A model generated the notes under the pieces. The model did not search any database, was not told where the DNA came from, and was given only the letters and a program-made list of their open reading frames with translations. Positions 17,742 to 26,885 of a stretch of DNA of 64,000 bases are shown in pieces; positions within the stretch are counted from its first letter, which is position 1; each line of letters starts with the position of its first letter. Origin of the DNA: Methylobacterium sp. GXS13 (GTDB lineage Bacteria > Pseudomonadota > Alphaproteobacteria > Rhizobiales > Beijerinckiaceae); NCBI RefSeq assembly GCF_001455965.1, contig NZ_LKKO01000024.1:1-64000 (forward strand). The letters are read 5' to 3'. A program made the position numbers and the translations under genes.

Positions 17742-20700
17742 ATGGCCAACAAAATGCTGATCGACGCGATGCACCCGGAGGAGACCCGGGTCGTCACGGT
17801 CCACGGGTCTAGGGTCGAAGAGTTCGACTTCGAAGCCGCCAACCGGCGCCAGCTGCGCGGCAACATCTACCTCGCCAAGGTCACCCGAGTGGAGCCGTCG
17901 CTCCAGGCGGCCTTCGTCGAGTACGGCGGCAACCGCCACGGCTTCCTCGCCTTCAACGAGATCCATCCCGACTATTACCAGATACCGCTGGCCGACCGGC
18001 AGGCGCTGCTCGAGACCGAGGCTCGCGACGCCGAGGAGCATCGCGAGCGCGAGGAGCGCCGTCGCCGCTCGCCCCGCCGGTCCCGCGGCCGTCGCGCCGA
18101 GGCCCGCTCCCGCACCGACGAGACGGTGAGCGCCGAGGACGCATCCGAGACCCCGCAGGATCTGGAGGTCCAGCAGGATTCGCAGTTCGCATCGGGCTCG
18201 GAGTCGCCGCAGGCCGCCGAGGCTTCGGACATCGAGGCCGCGCAGGCCGAGGATCGCGCGGCGGAGCATGAGCCCCAGGCTGCCCAGGCCGGGCTCCCCG
18301 ACACCCTCGCCGAGAACCCGGAAGCCGTGCAGGAGGCCATCGCCTCCGAAACCGCCGCCGGGGACATTCCCGCGCAGGCCGCCGAGGCCGTGCCGGCGAC
18401 CGAGTCCACCGCTGAGACCGAGGCCCAGCCCGAGCAGCCGGCAGCCGACCGGGACGAGACGGTCGAGCCCGAGGCCGTGGTCGCCGTGGCCGAGGCCCTG
18501 ACCGTCGCCGACGCGCCGGCCGAGACGATTGCCGAGGATGCCGCCGAGGCGTCCTCCGTGCGGAGCGCATCCGTGACGGGCGAGGCCGACGACGAGGCCG
18601 ACCTGGAGGACGAGGAGTCCGAGGACGACGAAGACGATTCGGACGAGGATGACTCGGACGATGAGGACGAGGACGAGTCCGACGAGGAATCGGACGAGGA
18701 TTCCGACGATCCCGATGCCGAGCCCCGGATCGCTCAGGTCGGCGGCAACGGCGATGCGCTGGCGGAGATCCCAGAGCGGCCCCGCCACTATCGCCGCCAC
18801 TACAAGATCCAGGAAGTGATCAAGCGCCGCCAGATCATCCTGGTGCAGGTGGTCAAGGAGGAGCGCGGCACCAAGGGTGCGGCGCTCACCACCTACCTGT
18901 CGCTCGCCGGTCGCTACTCGGTGCTGATGCCCAATACCGGCCGCGGCGGCGGCATCTCCCGGAAGATCACCTCAGCGGCCGATCGCAAGCGCCTCAAGGA
19001 GGTCGTGGCCGACCTGGAGGTGCCGGACGGCATGGGCGTGATCCTGCGCACCGCCGGCGCCTCGCGCTCCAAGCCCGAGATCGCCCGGGACTTCGAGTAT
19101 CTGATGCGCCTGTGGGAGTCGGTCCGCGAGCTGACCCTGACCTCGATGGCGCCGGCCCTGGTCTACGAGGAGGGCTCGCTGATCAAGCGGGCGATCCGCG
19201 ACCTGTACAACAAGGACCTGGACGAGGTTCTGGTCTCCGGCGAGGAGGCCTATGCCGAGGCCAAGGACTTCATGCGGATGCTGATGCCCGGCCAGTCCAA
19301 GGTCGTGAAGCCCTATCGCGATTCGACGCCGATCTTCGCCCGCTTCGGGGTCGAGCAGCAGCTCGACGCGATGTTCTCGACCCACGTCTCGCTGAAATCC
19401 GGCGGCTACCTCGTCATCAACCCGACCGAGGCGCTGGTCTCGATCGACGTGAACTCGGGCCGCTCGACCCGCGAGCACGACATCGAGGACACCGCGCTGC
19501 GGACGAACCTGGAGGCGGCCGAGGAGGTCGCTCGCCAGCTGCGCCTGCGCGACCTCGCGGGCCTGATCGTCATCGACTTCATCGACATGGAGGAGAAGCG
19601 CAACAACCGCGCGGTCGAGAAGAAGCTCAACGACTGCCTGAAGAACGACCGCGCCCGCATCCAGGTCGGCCGGATCTCGCCCTTCGGCCTGATGGAGATG
19701 AGCCGCCAGCGCATCCGCACCGGCGTGCTCGAATCGTCCTCGATCCCGTGCGTGCATTGCGGCGGCTCGGGCTACGTGCGGGCCACCGCCTCGGTGGCTC
19801 TGCACATCCTGCGCTCCATCGAGGAGGCGCTGCTCAAGTCGGCCTCCCACAACCTGATCCTGCGCACCCGGACCGAGGTGGCGCTGTACATCCTCAATCA
19901 GAAGCGCGGCCACCTGCGCGAGCTGGAAATCCGCTTCGGCGTCACGATCACGATCGCGGCCGACGAGCGGCTGGCTGTGACCACGGCGTTCCAGCTCGAC
20001 CGCGGCGAGCCGGCCCAGCGGGCGGAAGGCCCGGTGACGGGTGTGCGTGCGCAGGCGATCTCGCCCGCCATGGAGTTCGAGGACGAGGACGACGTCGAGG
20101 AGACCGACGAGGCCGAGGCGGATGCCGAGGGCGAGTCCGAGGAGGGCCGGACCGAGGAACGCGCCGACGAGTCGCGTGACGAGGGCGCCCGCGAAGACGG
20201 GACGCGCGACGAGGGCGACGGCCGCCGCCGTCGGCGTCGGCGCCGCCGGCGCGGTGGCCGCCAGGACGGCCGGTCCGAGGAGGGCCAAGCCGAGGGCGAG
20301 CGTCAGGACGAGGACGACCAGGACGAGGAGCGCGGCACCCAGGAGGCGCCCGACTTCGCCGAGGCCGCGATCGCGGCCGTGGCGCCCGAGAGTGGCGAAT
20401 CCGACGAGACCGTCGCCGGCTCGGAGGAGGGTGCCCGGACCGAGGAGGATGGCACGCGCCGCCGCCGTCGTGGCCGCCGGGGTGGCCGCGGCCGCGCGGA
20501 GGGCCGCACCCGTGAGGGCAGCGATGCGGAGGGCTCCGCCGAGATGGAGTCCGATGCGGTCGCCCTGTCGGCCGAGGAGCCGGTGAGCGCTGAGGCGGTG
20601 GCCGAGGCGGTCGAGGCTGCGCCGGCCCCCGTCCACGACGAAATCGCCGTCGACCTCGCGCCGGCCGCGGCGCCGGAGCCTGCGACGCGCGCTGAGATCC

Positions 20701-20852
20701 CGGCCGCGGAGCCCCAGCCCGAGGTGGCGCCGGCAGAGCCTGCGCCGCCGCGTGAGCCGGTGGCGGTGGTGCTGACCCAGCCCAGCGATCCGGATCGGCC
20801 CAAGCGCGCCGGCTGGTGGTCCCGCACCAAGGCCGCACTGACCGGCGAATGA
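17742..20852 (+). CDS. rne: Ribonuclease E
   Basis: 1036 residues. The S1 domain starts near 37 (GNIYLAKVTRVEPSLQAAFV) and is interrupted at about 105-342 by an Ala/Glu/Asp-rich insertion ending in runs of D and E, as in other alphaproteobacterial RNase E. The fold resumes with HYKIQEVIKRRQIILVQV. The DNase I-like catalytic centre has SIDVNSG (near 566-572) and VIDFIDME (near 610-617). The zinc-link is CVHCGGSG near 670. The tail has two Arg-rich RNA-binding blocks (near 826 and 905), acidic stretches, and ends KRAGWWSRTK, resembling the GWW motif that docks PNPase in Caulobacter RNase E. It is the degradosome scaffold for mRNA decay and rRNA processing. A long leader suggests autoregulation. 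Confidence 0.95.
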   Translation: MANKMLIDAMHPEETRVVTVHGSRVEEFDFEAANRRQLRGNIYLAKVTRVEPSLQAAFVEYGGNRHGFLAFNEIHPDYYQIPLADRQALLETEARDAEEHREREERRRRSPRRSRGRRAEARSRTDETVSAEDASETPQDLEVQQDSQFASGSESPQAAEASDIEAAQAEDRAAEHEPQAAQAGLPDTLAENPEAVQEAIASETAAGDIPAQAAEAVPATESTAETEAQPEQPAADRDETVEPEAVVAVAEALTVADAPAETIAEDAAEASSVRSASVTGEADDEADLEDEESEDDEDDSDEDDSDDEDEDESDEESDEDSDDPDAEPRIAQVGGNGDALAEIPERPRHYRRHYKIQEVIKRRQIILVQVVKEERGTKGAALTTYLSLAGRYSVLMPNTGRGGGISRKITSAADRKRLKEVVADLEVPDGMGVILRTAGASRSKPEIARDFEYLMRLWESVRELTLTSMAPALVYEEGSLIKRAIRDLYNKDLDEVLVSGEEAYAEAKDFMRMLMPGQSKVVKPYRDSTPIFARFGVEQQLDAMFSTHVSLKSGGYLVINPTEALVSIDVNSGRSTREHDIEDTALRTNLEAAEEVARQLRLRDLAGLIVIDFIDMEEKRNNRAVEKKLNDCLKNDRARIQVGRISPFGLMEMSRQRIRTGVLESSSIPCVHCGGSGYVRATASVALHILRSIEEALLKSASHNLILRTRTEVALYILNQKRGHLRELEIRFGVTITIAADERLAVTTAFQLDRGEPAQRAEGPVTGVRAQAISPAMEFEDEDDVEETDEAEADAEGESEEGRTEERADESRDEGAREDGTRDEGDGRRRRRRRRRRGGRQDGRSEEGQAEGERQDEDDQDEERGTQEAPDFAEAAIAAVAPESGESDETVAGSEEGARTEEDGTRRRRRGRRGGRGRAEGRTREGSDAEGSAEMESDAVALSAEEPVSAEAVAEAVEAAPAPVHDEIAVDLAPAAAPEPATRAEIPAAEPQPEVAPAEPAPPREPVAVVLTQPSDPDRPKRAGWWSRTKAALTGE

Positions 20853-20860
20853 GCTGAGCT

Positions 20861-20892
20861 GGCGCCCCCGGACGGACCGGTCCGGGGGCGCC
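20861..20892 (+). terminator. Perfect hairpin after rne
   Basis: GGCGCCCCCGGAC pairs with GTCCGGGGGCGCC around a short GACC-type loop, 8 bases after the rne stop. It has no U-run after it, so termination or 3'-end protection are both possible. Confidence 0.55.
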
Positions 20893-21005
20893 GACCGGGA
20901 ACGGATACCGTTGTCCAAATCCAGTAAGGGACATTTATCCTTCATCTTCGGTTGAAGGTTGCGTGCAATTATGGGCTCCGAATCGATTTTCGCAGGAGCC
21001 TTCGC

Positions 21006-22247
21006 ATGTTGAGTTTGCGCCGCAAGCGCCCGGTCCAGGATCTGGCCGGGACCGCGGTGACGGCCGAGGCCCAGGCGTCCGCGCCCGTCGCGACGCCCGT
21101 TCAGGATGCCGTCCCGCAGGCTGTTGCCGCCCCCGATCGGGAATTGATGGCGCTCCTGGCGCGCCTGTCGGCCGCGGCCTCGGATGCCGGCACCTCGATC
21201 GGCTGGATGACGCATGACGCCTCCGGCACCGCCGCGCAGGCCCGGCTGATCGCCGCCGCCAGCGAGGAACTCGCCGCCAGCACCAGCGAGATCGCGGCCC
21301 GCTCCTCCTCGGCGGCCGAGACCGCCGAGACCGCCCGCTCCGGCATCGCCACCTGCGTCGATGACCTCCAGCGCGCCAGCGACGGCATGCGTGGGATCGA
21401 GCAGGGCACCGAAGAGATCGGCAGCCGGCTCGACAGCTTCTCCGCGGCCGCCCTGCGGATCGAGGAGATGGCCGGGACCATCGCGGCGATCTCGGCCCAA
21501 ACCAACCTGCTGGCGCTCAACGCCACGATCGAGGCCGCGCGGGCCGGCGAGGCCGGACGCGGCTTCGCCGTCGTTGCGGCGGAAGTGAAGATGCTCTCCG
21601 CACAGACTGCGAAGGCAACCGACGAGATCCGCGCCCGGCTCGGCGGATTACGCGAAGAGATGGCCGCGATGCAGGCCGCCGTCACGCGCAGCCGCAGCGC
21701 CGTCGAAACCGGCGCCGCGGCGATGGTGCGGGCCAACGTCCGGGTCGAGGCGGAGAGCGGCGCCGTCGCCACGGTGGCGGCGCAGATGCGCGAAGCCTCC
21801 GAGATCATGAGCCAGCAGATCCAGGCCACCGGGGAGATCGCCCGGAGCGTCGGTCGGATCGCAGAAGGCACCGACAAGGGCCGCCGGGAGATCGGCGATG
21901 CCCTGGGCCAGCTCGACCGGATCGAGGATCTCGGCCGCACCCTGCTCGACCGGCAGGCCGGGGACGACGCGACGATGCGGCTCGCCCGCATTCCGGCCGA
22001 TTGCGCCGCCTGGCGCCGGGCCATGGCGGCGACCCTGGTGGGGATGCGACCGGCGGACACGCCGCCGGTGGGCATCCCGGCCGATCCGAGCCGCCCGGCC
22101 GCCGTGGAATCGGCTCTGACACGGGCCCGGGAACTCGCCGCTTCCCTGGCACGGCACGTTCGCGCCCAGGCCTGGGACGAGGCGACCACGGCCTTCACCA
22201 GCTTCGAGGCGGCCCTTGTCGAGGCCAAGGCTGCAGTCGGCGGCTGA
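21006..22247 (+). CDS. Soluble methyl-accepting chemotaxis-type receptor
   Basis: 413 residues from ATG 21006 (AGGAG upstream). No transmembrane segment or HAMP. After a short Arg-rich and Ala/Pro-rich start, the signalling helices carry the tip [20 protein letters not shown] and [26 protein letters not shown]. The last 90 residues (from about 330) contain [15 protein letters not shown] and [22 protein letters not shown], spaced like the zinc-binding CZB domain often found in soluble receptors, but the first ligand His would be replaced by Cys or Asp. It probably works in a cytoplasmic or polar receptor array. The CZB-like reading is a weak inference. Confidence 0.85.
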   Translation: MLSLRRKRPVQDLAGTAVTAEAQASAPVATPVQDAVPQAVAAPDRELMALLARLSAAASDAGTSIGWMTHDASGTAAQARLIAAASEELAASTSEIAARSSSAAETAETARSGIATCVDDLQRASDGMRGIEQGTEEIGSRLDSFSAAALRIEEMAGTIAAISAQTNLLALNATIEAARAGEAGRGFAVVAAEVKMLSAQTAKATDEIRARLGGLREEMAAMQAAVTRSRSAVETGAAAMVRANVRVEAESGAVATVAAQMREASEIMSQQIQATGEIARSVGRIAEGTDKGRREIGDALGQLDRIEDLGRTLLDRQAGDDATMRLARIPADCAAWRRAMAATLVGMRPADTPPVGIPADPSRPAAVESALTRARELAASLARHVRAQAWDEATTAFTSFEAALVEAKAAVGG

Positions 22248-22250
22248 CGC

Positions 22251-22760
22251 TCAGTCCGAGACCAGCCCGTCCAGGCGCATGCGGGTGATCTGGGCGACCT
22301 CCTCCAGGGCGGTCGCCTCCTCGACGGCCGGGTCCCGGGTGAGCCGCGTTTCGAAGGCGGCCAGGATTTCGGCGCGCCCACGCCCGCGCACCGCGATGAT
22401 GAACGGAAAGCCGAACCGCGCCCGATAGGCCGCGTTCAGGTGGTCGAAAGCCGCGGCTTCGTCCGCCGTGATGCGGTCGAGGCCGGCGCTGCCCTGCTCG
22501 CTGGCCGAATCCGACGTCAGGGTGCGGGCCCGCGCCTCCGGGCCGGCGAGGTCCGGGTGGTTGTTGAGGAAGGCGCGGCGCCGCTCCGCCGGGGCGACGC
22601 GCACCGCCTGCATCATCGCGGCGTGCAGGGCGCCGACGCTGGCGAAGGGCCGGTGCGGGCAGGCCGCCTCGGCAATCCAGGGCGCATGCTCGAACACCCC
22701 GCCGAGCAGCGCCACGAAGGCCTCCGGCTCCATCCGGTTGACCGCAGCGAGATCGGGCAT
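22251..22760 (-). CDS. uraD: OHCU decarboxylase
   Basis: 169 residues. The family features are N-terminal F...LGGVFEHAPWIAE, PHRPF, the FLNNHPDLAG motif, and SASEQGSAGLDR...LN.AYRARFGFPFIIAVRGRG, characteristic of 2-oxo-4-hydroxy-4-carboxy-5-ureidoimidazoline decarboxylase. It converts OHCU to S-allantoin in urate catabolism, in the cytosol. It lies 3 bases downstream of uraH, which makes its substrate, so the two form an operon. No uricase gene is in the window. Confidence 0.93.
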   Translation of the reverse strand: MPDLAAVNRMEPEAFVALLGGVFEHAPWIAEAACPHRPFASVGALHAAMMQAVRVAPAERRRAFLNNHPDLAGPEARARTLTSDSASEQGSAGLDRITADEAAAFDHLNAAYRARFGFPFIIAVRGRGRAEILAAFETRLTRDPAVEEATALEEVAQITRMRLDGLVSD

Positions 22761-22763
22761 GCC

Positions 22764-23117
22764 TCAGCTGCCGCGATAGGTAGTGAAGCTCGCCGGCGCG
22801 CACAGCATCGGCACATGGTAATGCTGCTTGGCGTCGAAGATCGCAAAGCGCACCACCGGGTCGTCGATGAAGATGTCGGCCTCGTCGGTACCCGGGCGCT
22901 GCCGGAAATACGCGCCGACGTGGAAGACCAGCTCGTAATGGCCGGTCCTGGCCTCGCCGGCCGGTAGAATCGGCGCGTCCGTGCGCCCATCCGCGTTGGT
23001 GACCACGCTTCTGACCGGCCGCCAGGTCTCGCCATCGAGGACCGAGAGGTCGATGCGCACCCCGGCGGCGGGACGGCCGCGATCGGTATCGAGGACATGG
23101 GTCGAGATGCCGGCCAT
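22764..23117 (-). CDS. uraH: 5-hydroxyisourate hydrolase
   Basis: 117 residues, transthyretin-like. It has the N-terminal GISTHVLDT (catalytic His), TNADGRTD, the QHYHVPML block with paired His, and the invariant C-terminal YRGS. It hydrolyses 5-hydroxyisourate to OHCU. It is cytosolic, with no signal peptide. It is upstream of uraD and 26 bases downstream of a second, exported paralogue. Confidence 0.95.
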   Translation of the reverse strand: MAGISTHVLDTDRGRPAAGVRIDLSVLDGETWRPVRSVVTNADGRTDAPILPAGEARTGHYELVFHVGAYFRQRPGTDEADIFIDDPVVRFAIFDAKQHYHVPMLCAPASFTTYRGS

Positions 23118-23143
23118 GGATGCGATATCCCGGGAGGGTGGGC

Positions 23144-23665
23144 TCAGCTGCCGCGATAGTAGGAATAGCCCCAGGGCGTGAACAGCACCGGCAGATGGTA
23201 GCGCTGGCGCGCATCGCGGATCTGGAAGCGGATCGGCACGCGATCCAGGAAATTCGGACTCGGAAGCGTCACGCCGAGCGCCGCGAAATACGCCGCAGCA
23301 TGCAGCAACACTTCGTAACGGCCGGGCTTCAGCGCATCGTCGACCAAGAGCGGTTCGGCCGGGCGGCCGTTGGCCTGGGTGATGACCGTCTTGATCGGCC
23401 GGTAAACATCGCCCTCGCGGATCGACAGGTCGCAGACGAGACCAGCGCCCGGGGTGCCATGGGCATTGTCGATCGCGTGCAGGGTCAGACGGGGCCCGAG
23501 CCCGGCCTGCGAGGTCGGGGCCACGGCGAGCGCTCCGGGGCGACCGTCAGGGCTCGTGCCGCTCGACCCGGCCTGCGCCCGTGTACCGCCCGCACTCGCC
23601 GCGGCGGCGGCCCCACCCAGTCCGAGCCCGGCGAGGCTCCGGCGGGTCAGAGCGAGAGGATCCAC
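23144..23665 (-). CDS. Tat-exported 5-hydroxyisourate hydrolase-like protein
   Basis: 173 residues from GTG 23665, preceded by GGGAG at 7 bases. The N-terminus LTRRSLAGLGLGGAAAAASAG is a twin-arginine signal, so the protein is periplasmic. The mature part repeats the transthyretin-like fold: LTLHAIDNAHGTPG, QANGRPAEPLL, DARQRYHLPVLF and a C-terminal YYRGS. Key positions of UraH (first His, Arg, paired H/Y, YRGS) are largely kept, so hydrolase activity is plausible. An ATG-type start at 23869 would add 68 residues unlike the family. It is probably co-transcribed with uraH and uraD. Its periplasmic role is unknown. Confidence 0.8.
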   Translation of the reverse strand: MDPLALTRRSLAGLGLGGAAAAASAGGTRAQAGSSGTSPDGRPGALAVAPTSQAGLGPRLTLHAIDNAHGTPGAGLVCDLSIREGDVYRPIKTVITQANGRPAEPLLVDDALKPGRYEVLLHAAAYFAALGVTLPSPNFLDRVPIRFQIRDARQRYHLPVLFTPWGYSYYRGS

Positions 23666-23825
23666 ACCGGGCTCCCGTTCGTTCCCGGACGCGGAAGGCG
23701 TTTCAGCCACGCCGGACGGCGAAACCGGTGTGAAACGGATCTTGGCCTCATCTTGCACGGCCCTCGTGCTGTCGACACCCTCGTGCCGCAGGATCACGCA
23801 AGGGCTGAGCCAGCCGTCAGGACCT

Positions 23826-24122
23826 TCAGGGCTTGCCTGGATCGGTAGCTGGGTTTGCCTGTGCCTCATTGGCCCTCTTGCGGTCGCGCTCCTTGCGCAG
23901 CTCCCGCTCGGCCAGCAGCCAGAACTCGATCTCGAACCCTTCGGGCCGGTGGTTGCGCTCCCATAATTCGTAGGCCCGTTCCCGGATTTGCTCGAAGGGG
24001 ATCGCGTCCGGCGCCACCTTGTCCTCGGACCGATGCGGGGGCGGACGCGGGCCGCTCCCCGGAGCGCCAGGCTCCAGGGAAGACCGTACGTCGGGTCCGG
24101 ATTCCGACGCCTCGGCTTTCAT
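23826..24122 (-). CDS. DUF2934 domain protein
   Basis: 98 residues. The N-terminal half is low-complexity and charged. The C-terminal half, IRERAYELWERNHRPEGFEIEFWLLAEREL, is a DUF2934 motif (helix, W, R/H-x-x-G, W..AE). It is soluble and its function is unknown. Its ATG overlaps the stop of the DUF3606 gene by one base (TGATG), so the two are translationally coupled. Confidence 0.75.
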   Translation of the reverse strand: MKAEASESGPDVRSSLEPGAPGSGPRPPPHRSEDKVAPDAIPFEQIRERAYELWERNHRPEGFEIEFWLLAERELRKERDRKRANEAQANPATDPGKP

Positions 24123-24310
24123 CAGGACGCCGGCTTGTCGAGATAGGCGGCGACGCTGGTGATCCGGCTTCCCACCATGGTCACGGCCTTGCGCAGCCGC
24201 TCCTCGCTCACGCCGAAGCGCTGCGCCCACTCTTCGCGCATCACCCGGTCGAAGATGTCGATATGCGTCTTGCCTTTGAACTCGGTGGACATGGTTCGCA
24301 CGCTCTGCAT
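24122..24310 (-). CDS. DUF3606 domain protein
   Basis: 62 residues, or 56 if ATG 24292 (MSTEFKGKTHIDIFD) is the start; neither has a strong ribosome-binding site. The pattern MREEWAQRFGVSEERLRKAVTMVG is that of DUF3606, small proteins common in rhizobia and Methylobacterium. It is coupled to the DUF2934 gene downstream. Stress-related roles have been suggested for such genes, but nothing in the sequence proves one. Confidence 0.7.
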   Translation of the reverse strand: MQSVRTMSTEFKGKTHIDIFDRVMREEWAQRFGVSEERLRKAVTMVGSRITSVAAYLDKPAS

Positions 24311-24456
24311 TGCCGCTCAGCCGCGATCGTGCCGGGCTGTCTGGAAGGACAACCGGAATGGGCGTGATCGGTTGCCAGAGCGCGTCCGATCGGAGGCGGC
24401 CTGTGAGGCTGCCGCGCACGGTCGTCAGGAGCGTCGGAACGCTGCGTCCCGCCTCC

Positions 24457-24801
24457 CTAAGCCGAGCGCCCGGGCCCGGCATCCTCCGACCTCACGGCCT
24501 CGCACTCGAAGGGCGATGGCGGTGCCTCGACACCGCGCCAGCGGGCATAGGCCCAGGGTCGGTACCAGGCGGCGTCCGCCGGCAGCCGGTCCGGCACGAG
24601 ATCGATGCCGTGTGTGCCGAACGGGCCGCAGCGGCAGATCCGGGCAAAGCCCATCCAGCCGCCCGGCCAGAGCCCGTGTTGGGCGATGGCCTGGTCGGTA
24701 TACGCGGAGCAACTCGGCCAATGGCGGCACTGACGGCCGATCAGGCCCGACAGGGTGAGCTGGTAGGCGCGAATCGCCCAATGCGCCGCGCGCCGGACCA
24801 T
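24457..24801 (-). CDS. yidD: Membrane protein insertion efficiency factor YidD
   Basis: 114 residues. It shows the family motif set: AIRAYQLTLSGLIGRQCRHWPSCSAYTDQAI, then HGLWPGGWMGFARICRCGPFG..G.D.VP. The conserved cysteines of QCRHWPSCS and ICRCGP are all present. An amphipathic N-terminal helix places it at the inner membrane, where it helps YidC insert proteins. It lies 6 bases after the NifU-like gene and is probably in one operon with it. Confidence 0.92.
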   Translation of the reverse strand: MVRRAAHWAIRAYQLTLSGLIGRQCRHWPSCSAYTDQAIAQHGLWPGGWMGFARICRCGPFGTHGIDLVPDRLPADAAWYRPWAYARWRGVEAPPSPFECEAVRSEDAGPGRSA

Positions 24802-24807
24802 CGGCCC

Positions 24808-25269
24808 CTACGCGGCGGCCGTCTTGGCGGGGACTTGGCGCTTGGCTGCGATCTGGTCGAGGGCATCGACCACCGCGTCGAAGGTCAGCAGCGTCGAGGC
24901 GTGGCGCGCCTTGAACTCCCGCACCGGCTCCAGGACCGCGAGATCCGCCCAGGCCCCGTCGGGGGTCGGGCCGTTGGCCTTGAGCATCGCCCGCATGGTC
25001 TCCCGAACGCTGCGCAATTCATCCTCGGTGGCGCCGACCACGTGCCGGCCCATCAGCGACGAGGAGGCCTGACCCAGGGCGCAGGCCCGGACTTCCTGGG
25101 CGAAATCGGCCACACGGCCATCCGCGCCGAGCACCAAGTCGACGGTCACGGTGGAGCCGCACAGGCGCGAATGCGCGGTGGCGCTGGCGTCGGGCTGCTC
25201 CAGGCGTCCCAGCCGCGGGATGTCGGCGGCCAGTTCAAGGATACGGCGGTTATAGATGTCGTCGAGCAT
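24808..25269 (-). CDS. NifU/IscU-like iron-sulfur scaffold protein with two cysteines
   Basis: 153 residues from ATG 25269 (GAGG 6 bases upstream); an ATG at 25293 would add 8 residues. It has the IscU-type fold start LDDIYNRRILELAADIPRLG. Two of the three usual cluster cysteines are present, in RLCGSTVTVDL and RACALGQASSSLM. At the third site the sequence is ARHASTLLTFDA, so Ala replaces Cys. It may be a modified scaffold or carrier rather than a standard one. It is divergent from folE and ahead of yidD. Confidence 0.8.
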   Translation of the reverse strand: MLDDIYNRRILELAADIPRLGRLEQPDASATAHSRLCGSTVTVDLVLGADGRVADFAQEVRACALGQASSSLMGRHVVGATEDELRSVRETMRAMLKANGPTPDGAWADLAVLEPVREFKARHASTLLTFDAVVDALDQIAAKRQVPAKTAAA

Positions 25270-25578
25270 CGGGGCCTCGGCCGGGTGCGTCATCCGATCG
25301 GCTTTTGCCCATCGGGATTCTGCCGCGCGACGTGTGCATTGCGTGTTGCCGCGCGAACAATGATATAGGCCGCAAGCGGTCGCTTCGCGAGGAGGCGGTT
25401 CGTCGACCAGGGTCGCGCCCACGGCCAAGGTAGTTCCCACGGCTCAAGTCCAACCGGGGCGCCGGCTCGAACCTGCTTCGAGCCCGGGATCTCCCTCTCA
25501 GCCCGACGCGATCCGACGATGTATGCCAAGCCTGATAGCACCACGATGAAGTCCCGTGTGGCGCGGGCCGGAGATGCC

Positions 25579-26355
25579 ATGGATGCCGCGCTTAAATCAT
25601 TGTCCTACCGGGGCGAGGGCAACGGTCTGGACCGTGGCGGCGTCGATGGGCGAGATCTGGGACAGAGTCTGACGGGCATGCGCAACGATAACCGACCGGT
25701 CGATGACGGCCGCCCCGCAGCGGTCGAGATTGCGCCGGAGCCCGCCTCCGCCACCCGCGTGCCCGAGGGCATCGAGACCGGCCGTCCGAGCCGCGCCGAG
25801 GCCGAGGCCGCCGTGCGCACGCTCCTGCGCTGGGCCGGCGACGATCCGACCCGCGAGGGCCTGCGCGACACCCCGGCCCGGGTTACCAAGGCGTTCGGAC
25901 AGCTGTTCGGCGGCTACGAGATGGACGCCGAGGCCCTGCTGGCGCGCGTCTTCGAGGAGGTCGAGGGCTATTCGGATATCGTGTTGGTGCGCGACATCCC
26001 GTTCTACTCCCATTGCGAGCACCACATGGTGCCGTTCATGGGGCTCGCCCACATCGCCTATTATCCGACCCGCGGCGTCGTCGGGCTGTCGAAGCTCGCC
26101 CGCGTGGTCGACACCTTCGCGCGCCGCCTGCAGACGCAGGAAACGATGACCGCCCAGATCGCCGACGTGATCGAGAGCATCCTCAAGCCCCGCGGCGTCG
26201 CCGTGATGGTGGAGGCCGAGCATCTCTGCATGGCGATGCGCGGCGTGCAGAAGGCCGGCGTCTCGACCATCACCAGCCAGTTCCGTGGCGTGTTCAAGGA
26301 TGACGCCAGCGAGCAGGTGCGCTTCCTCACCTTGGTGCGCGGCGGCACGAAGTAA
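25579..26355 (+). CDS. folE: GTP cyclohydrolase I
   Basis: 258 residues from ATG 25579 (GGAG 7 bases upstream); earlier in-frame starts at 25519 and 25546 lack a good site. The first 70 residues are a non-conserved extension. The catalytic domain has [21 protein letters not shown], zinc ligands in [11 protein letters not shown] (C146, H149) and [12 protein letters not shown], and the ITSQFRGVF end. It makes dihydroneopterin triphosphate from GTP, the first step to folate (and to methanopterin-like cofactors in some methylotrophs, though these usually use other enzymes). hisI follows. Confidence 0.93.
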   Translation: MDAALKSLSYRGEGNGLDRGGVDGRDLGQSLTGMRNDNRPVDDGRPAAVEIAPEPASATRVPEGIETGRPSRAEAEAAVRTLLRWAGDDPTREGLRDTPARVTKAFGQLFGGYEMDAEALLARVFEEVEGYSDIVLVRDIPFYSHCEHHMVPFMGLAHIAYYPTRGVVGLSKLARVVDTFARRLQTQETMTAQIADVIESILKPRGVAVMVEAEHLCMAMRGVQKAGVSTITSQFRGVFKDDASEQVRFLTLVRGGTK

Positions 26356-26462
26356 CTGCAGGCCGGATGGCCCGATCAGGCCGCGACCGTCACGCGGCTT
26401 TCATCGATGAGCCTACACCCCATAGCCTCGACTCAAGCTTCACCGGACTAGCGTTTGCCGCC

Positions 26463-26885
26463 ATGACCGCAAGCGACACTGCGTTCGATCCCCCCGGCAC
26501 CCGGGCCGAAGTCGAGGAAGGCACGGGCTTCACCCCGCGCTTCGACCGGGACGGCCTGGTCGCCTGCATCGCGGTCGACGCCCAGGACGGGCGGGTGCTG
26601 ATGCTCGCCCACATGAATGCCGAATCGCTGGCGCGGACCATCGCCACCGGGGAGGCCTGGTACTGGTCGCGGTCCCGGCAGGAACTCTGGCACAAGGGCG
26701 CGACCAGCGGGCAGATCCAGCGCGTGGTCGAGATGCGGGTCGATTGCGACCAGGACGCGCTCCTGATTCGCGTGGAGGTCGGCGGCGACGGCGGCTGCTG
26801 CCACACGGGCCGCCGGGCTTGCTTCTACCGCCGCGTCGTCCGCGGGGCGGATGGCGCCGTCACCCTGGAGGCTGCCGGGGCATGA
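26463..26885 (+). CDS. hisI: Phosphoribosyl-AMP cyclohydrolase
   Basis: 140 residues from ATG 26463; the in-frame start at 26367 adds 32 residues not seen in the family. Conserved segments are [45 protein letters not shown], the Mg-binding DCDQDALL and the zinc cysteines of [12 protein letters not shown]. It is the third step of histidine synthesis, monofunctional (no HisE). The stop TGA overlaps the start of the patatin gene in ATGA. Confidence 0.93.
   Translation: MTASDTAFDPPGTRAEVEEGTGFTPRFDRDGLVACIAVDAQDGRVLMLAHMNAESLARTIATGEAWYWSRSRQELWHKGATSGQIQRVVEMRVDCDQDALLIRVEVGGDGGCCHTGRRACFYRRVVRGADGAVTLEAAGA

Noticed and set aside
17288..17812. Plus-strand frame of 174 codons before and into rne
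   Set aside because: Overlaps the rne start out of frame, Arg/Pro/Ala-rich, no ribosome-binding site and no family; better explained as leader.
18972..21500. Very long minus-strand open frame opposite rne
   Set aside because: It is the reverse of the catalytic and tail parts of rne, with an Ala/Gly/Arg/Leu-skewed composition and no domain. High GC makes such frames common.
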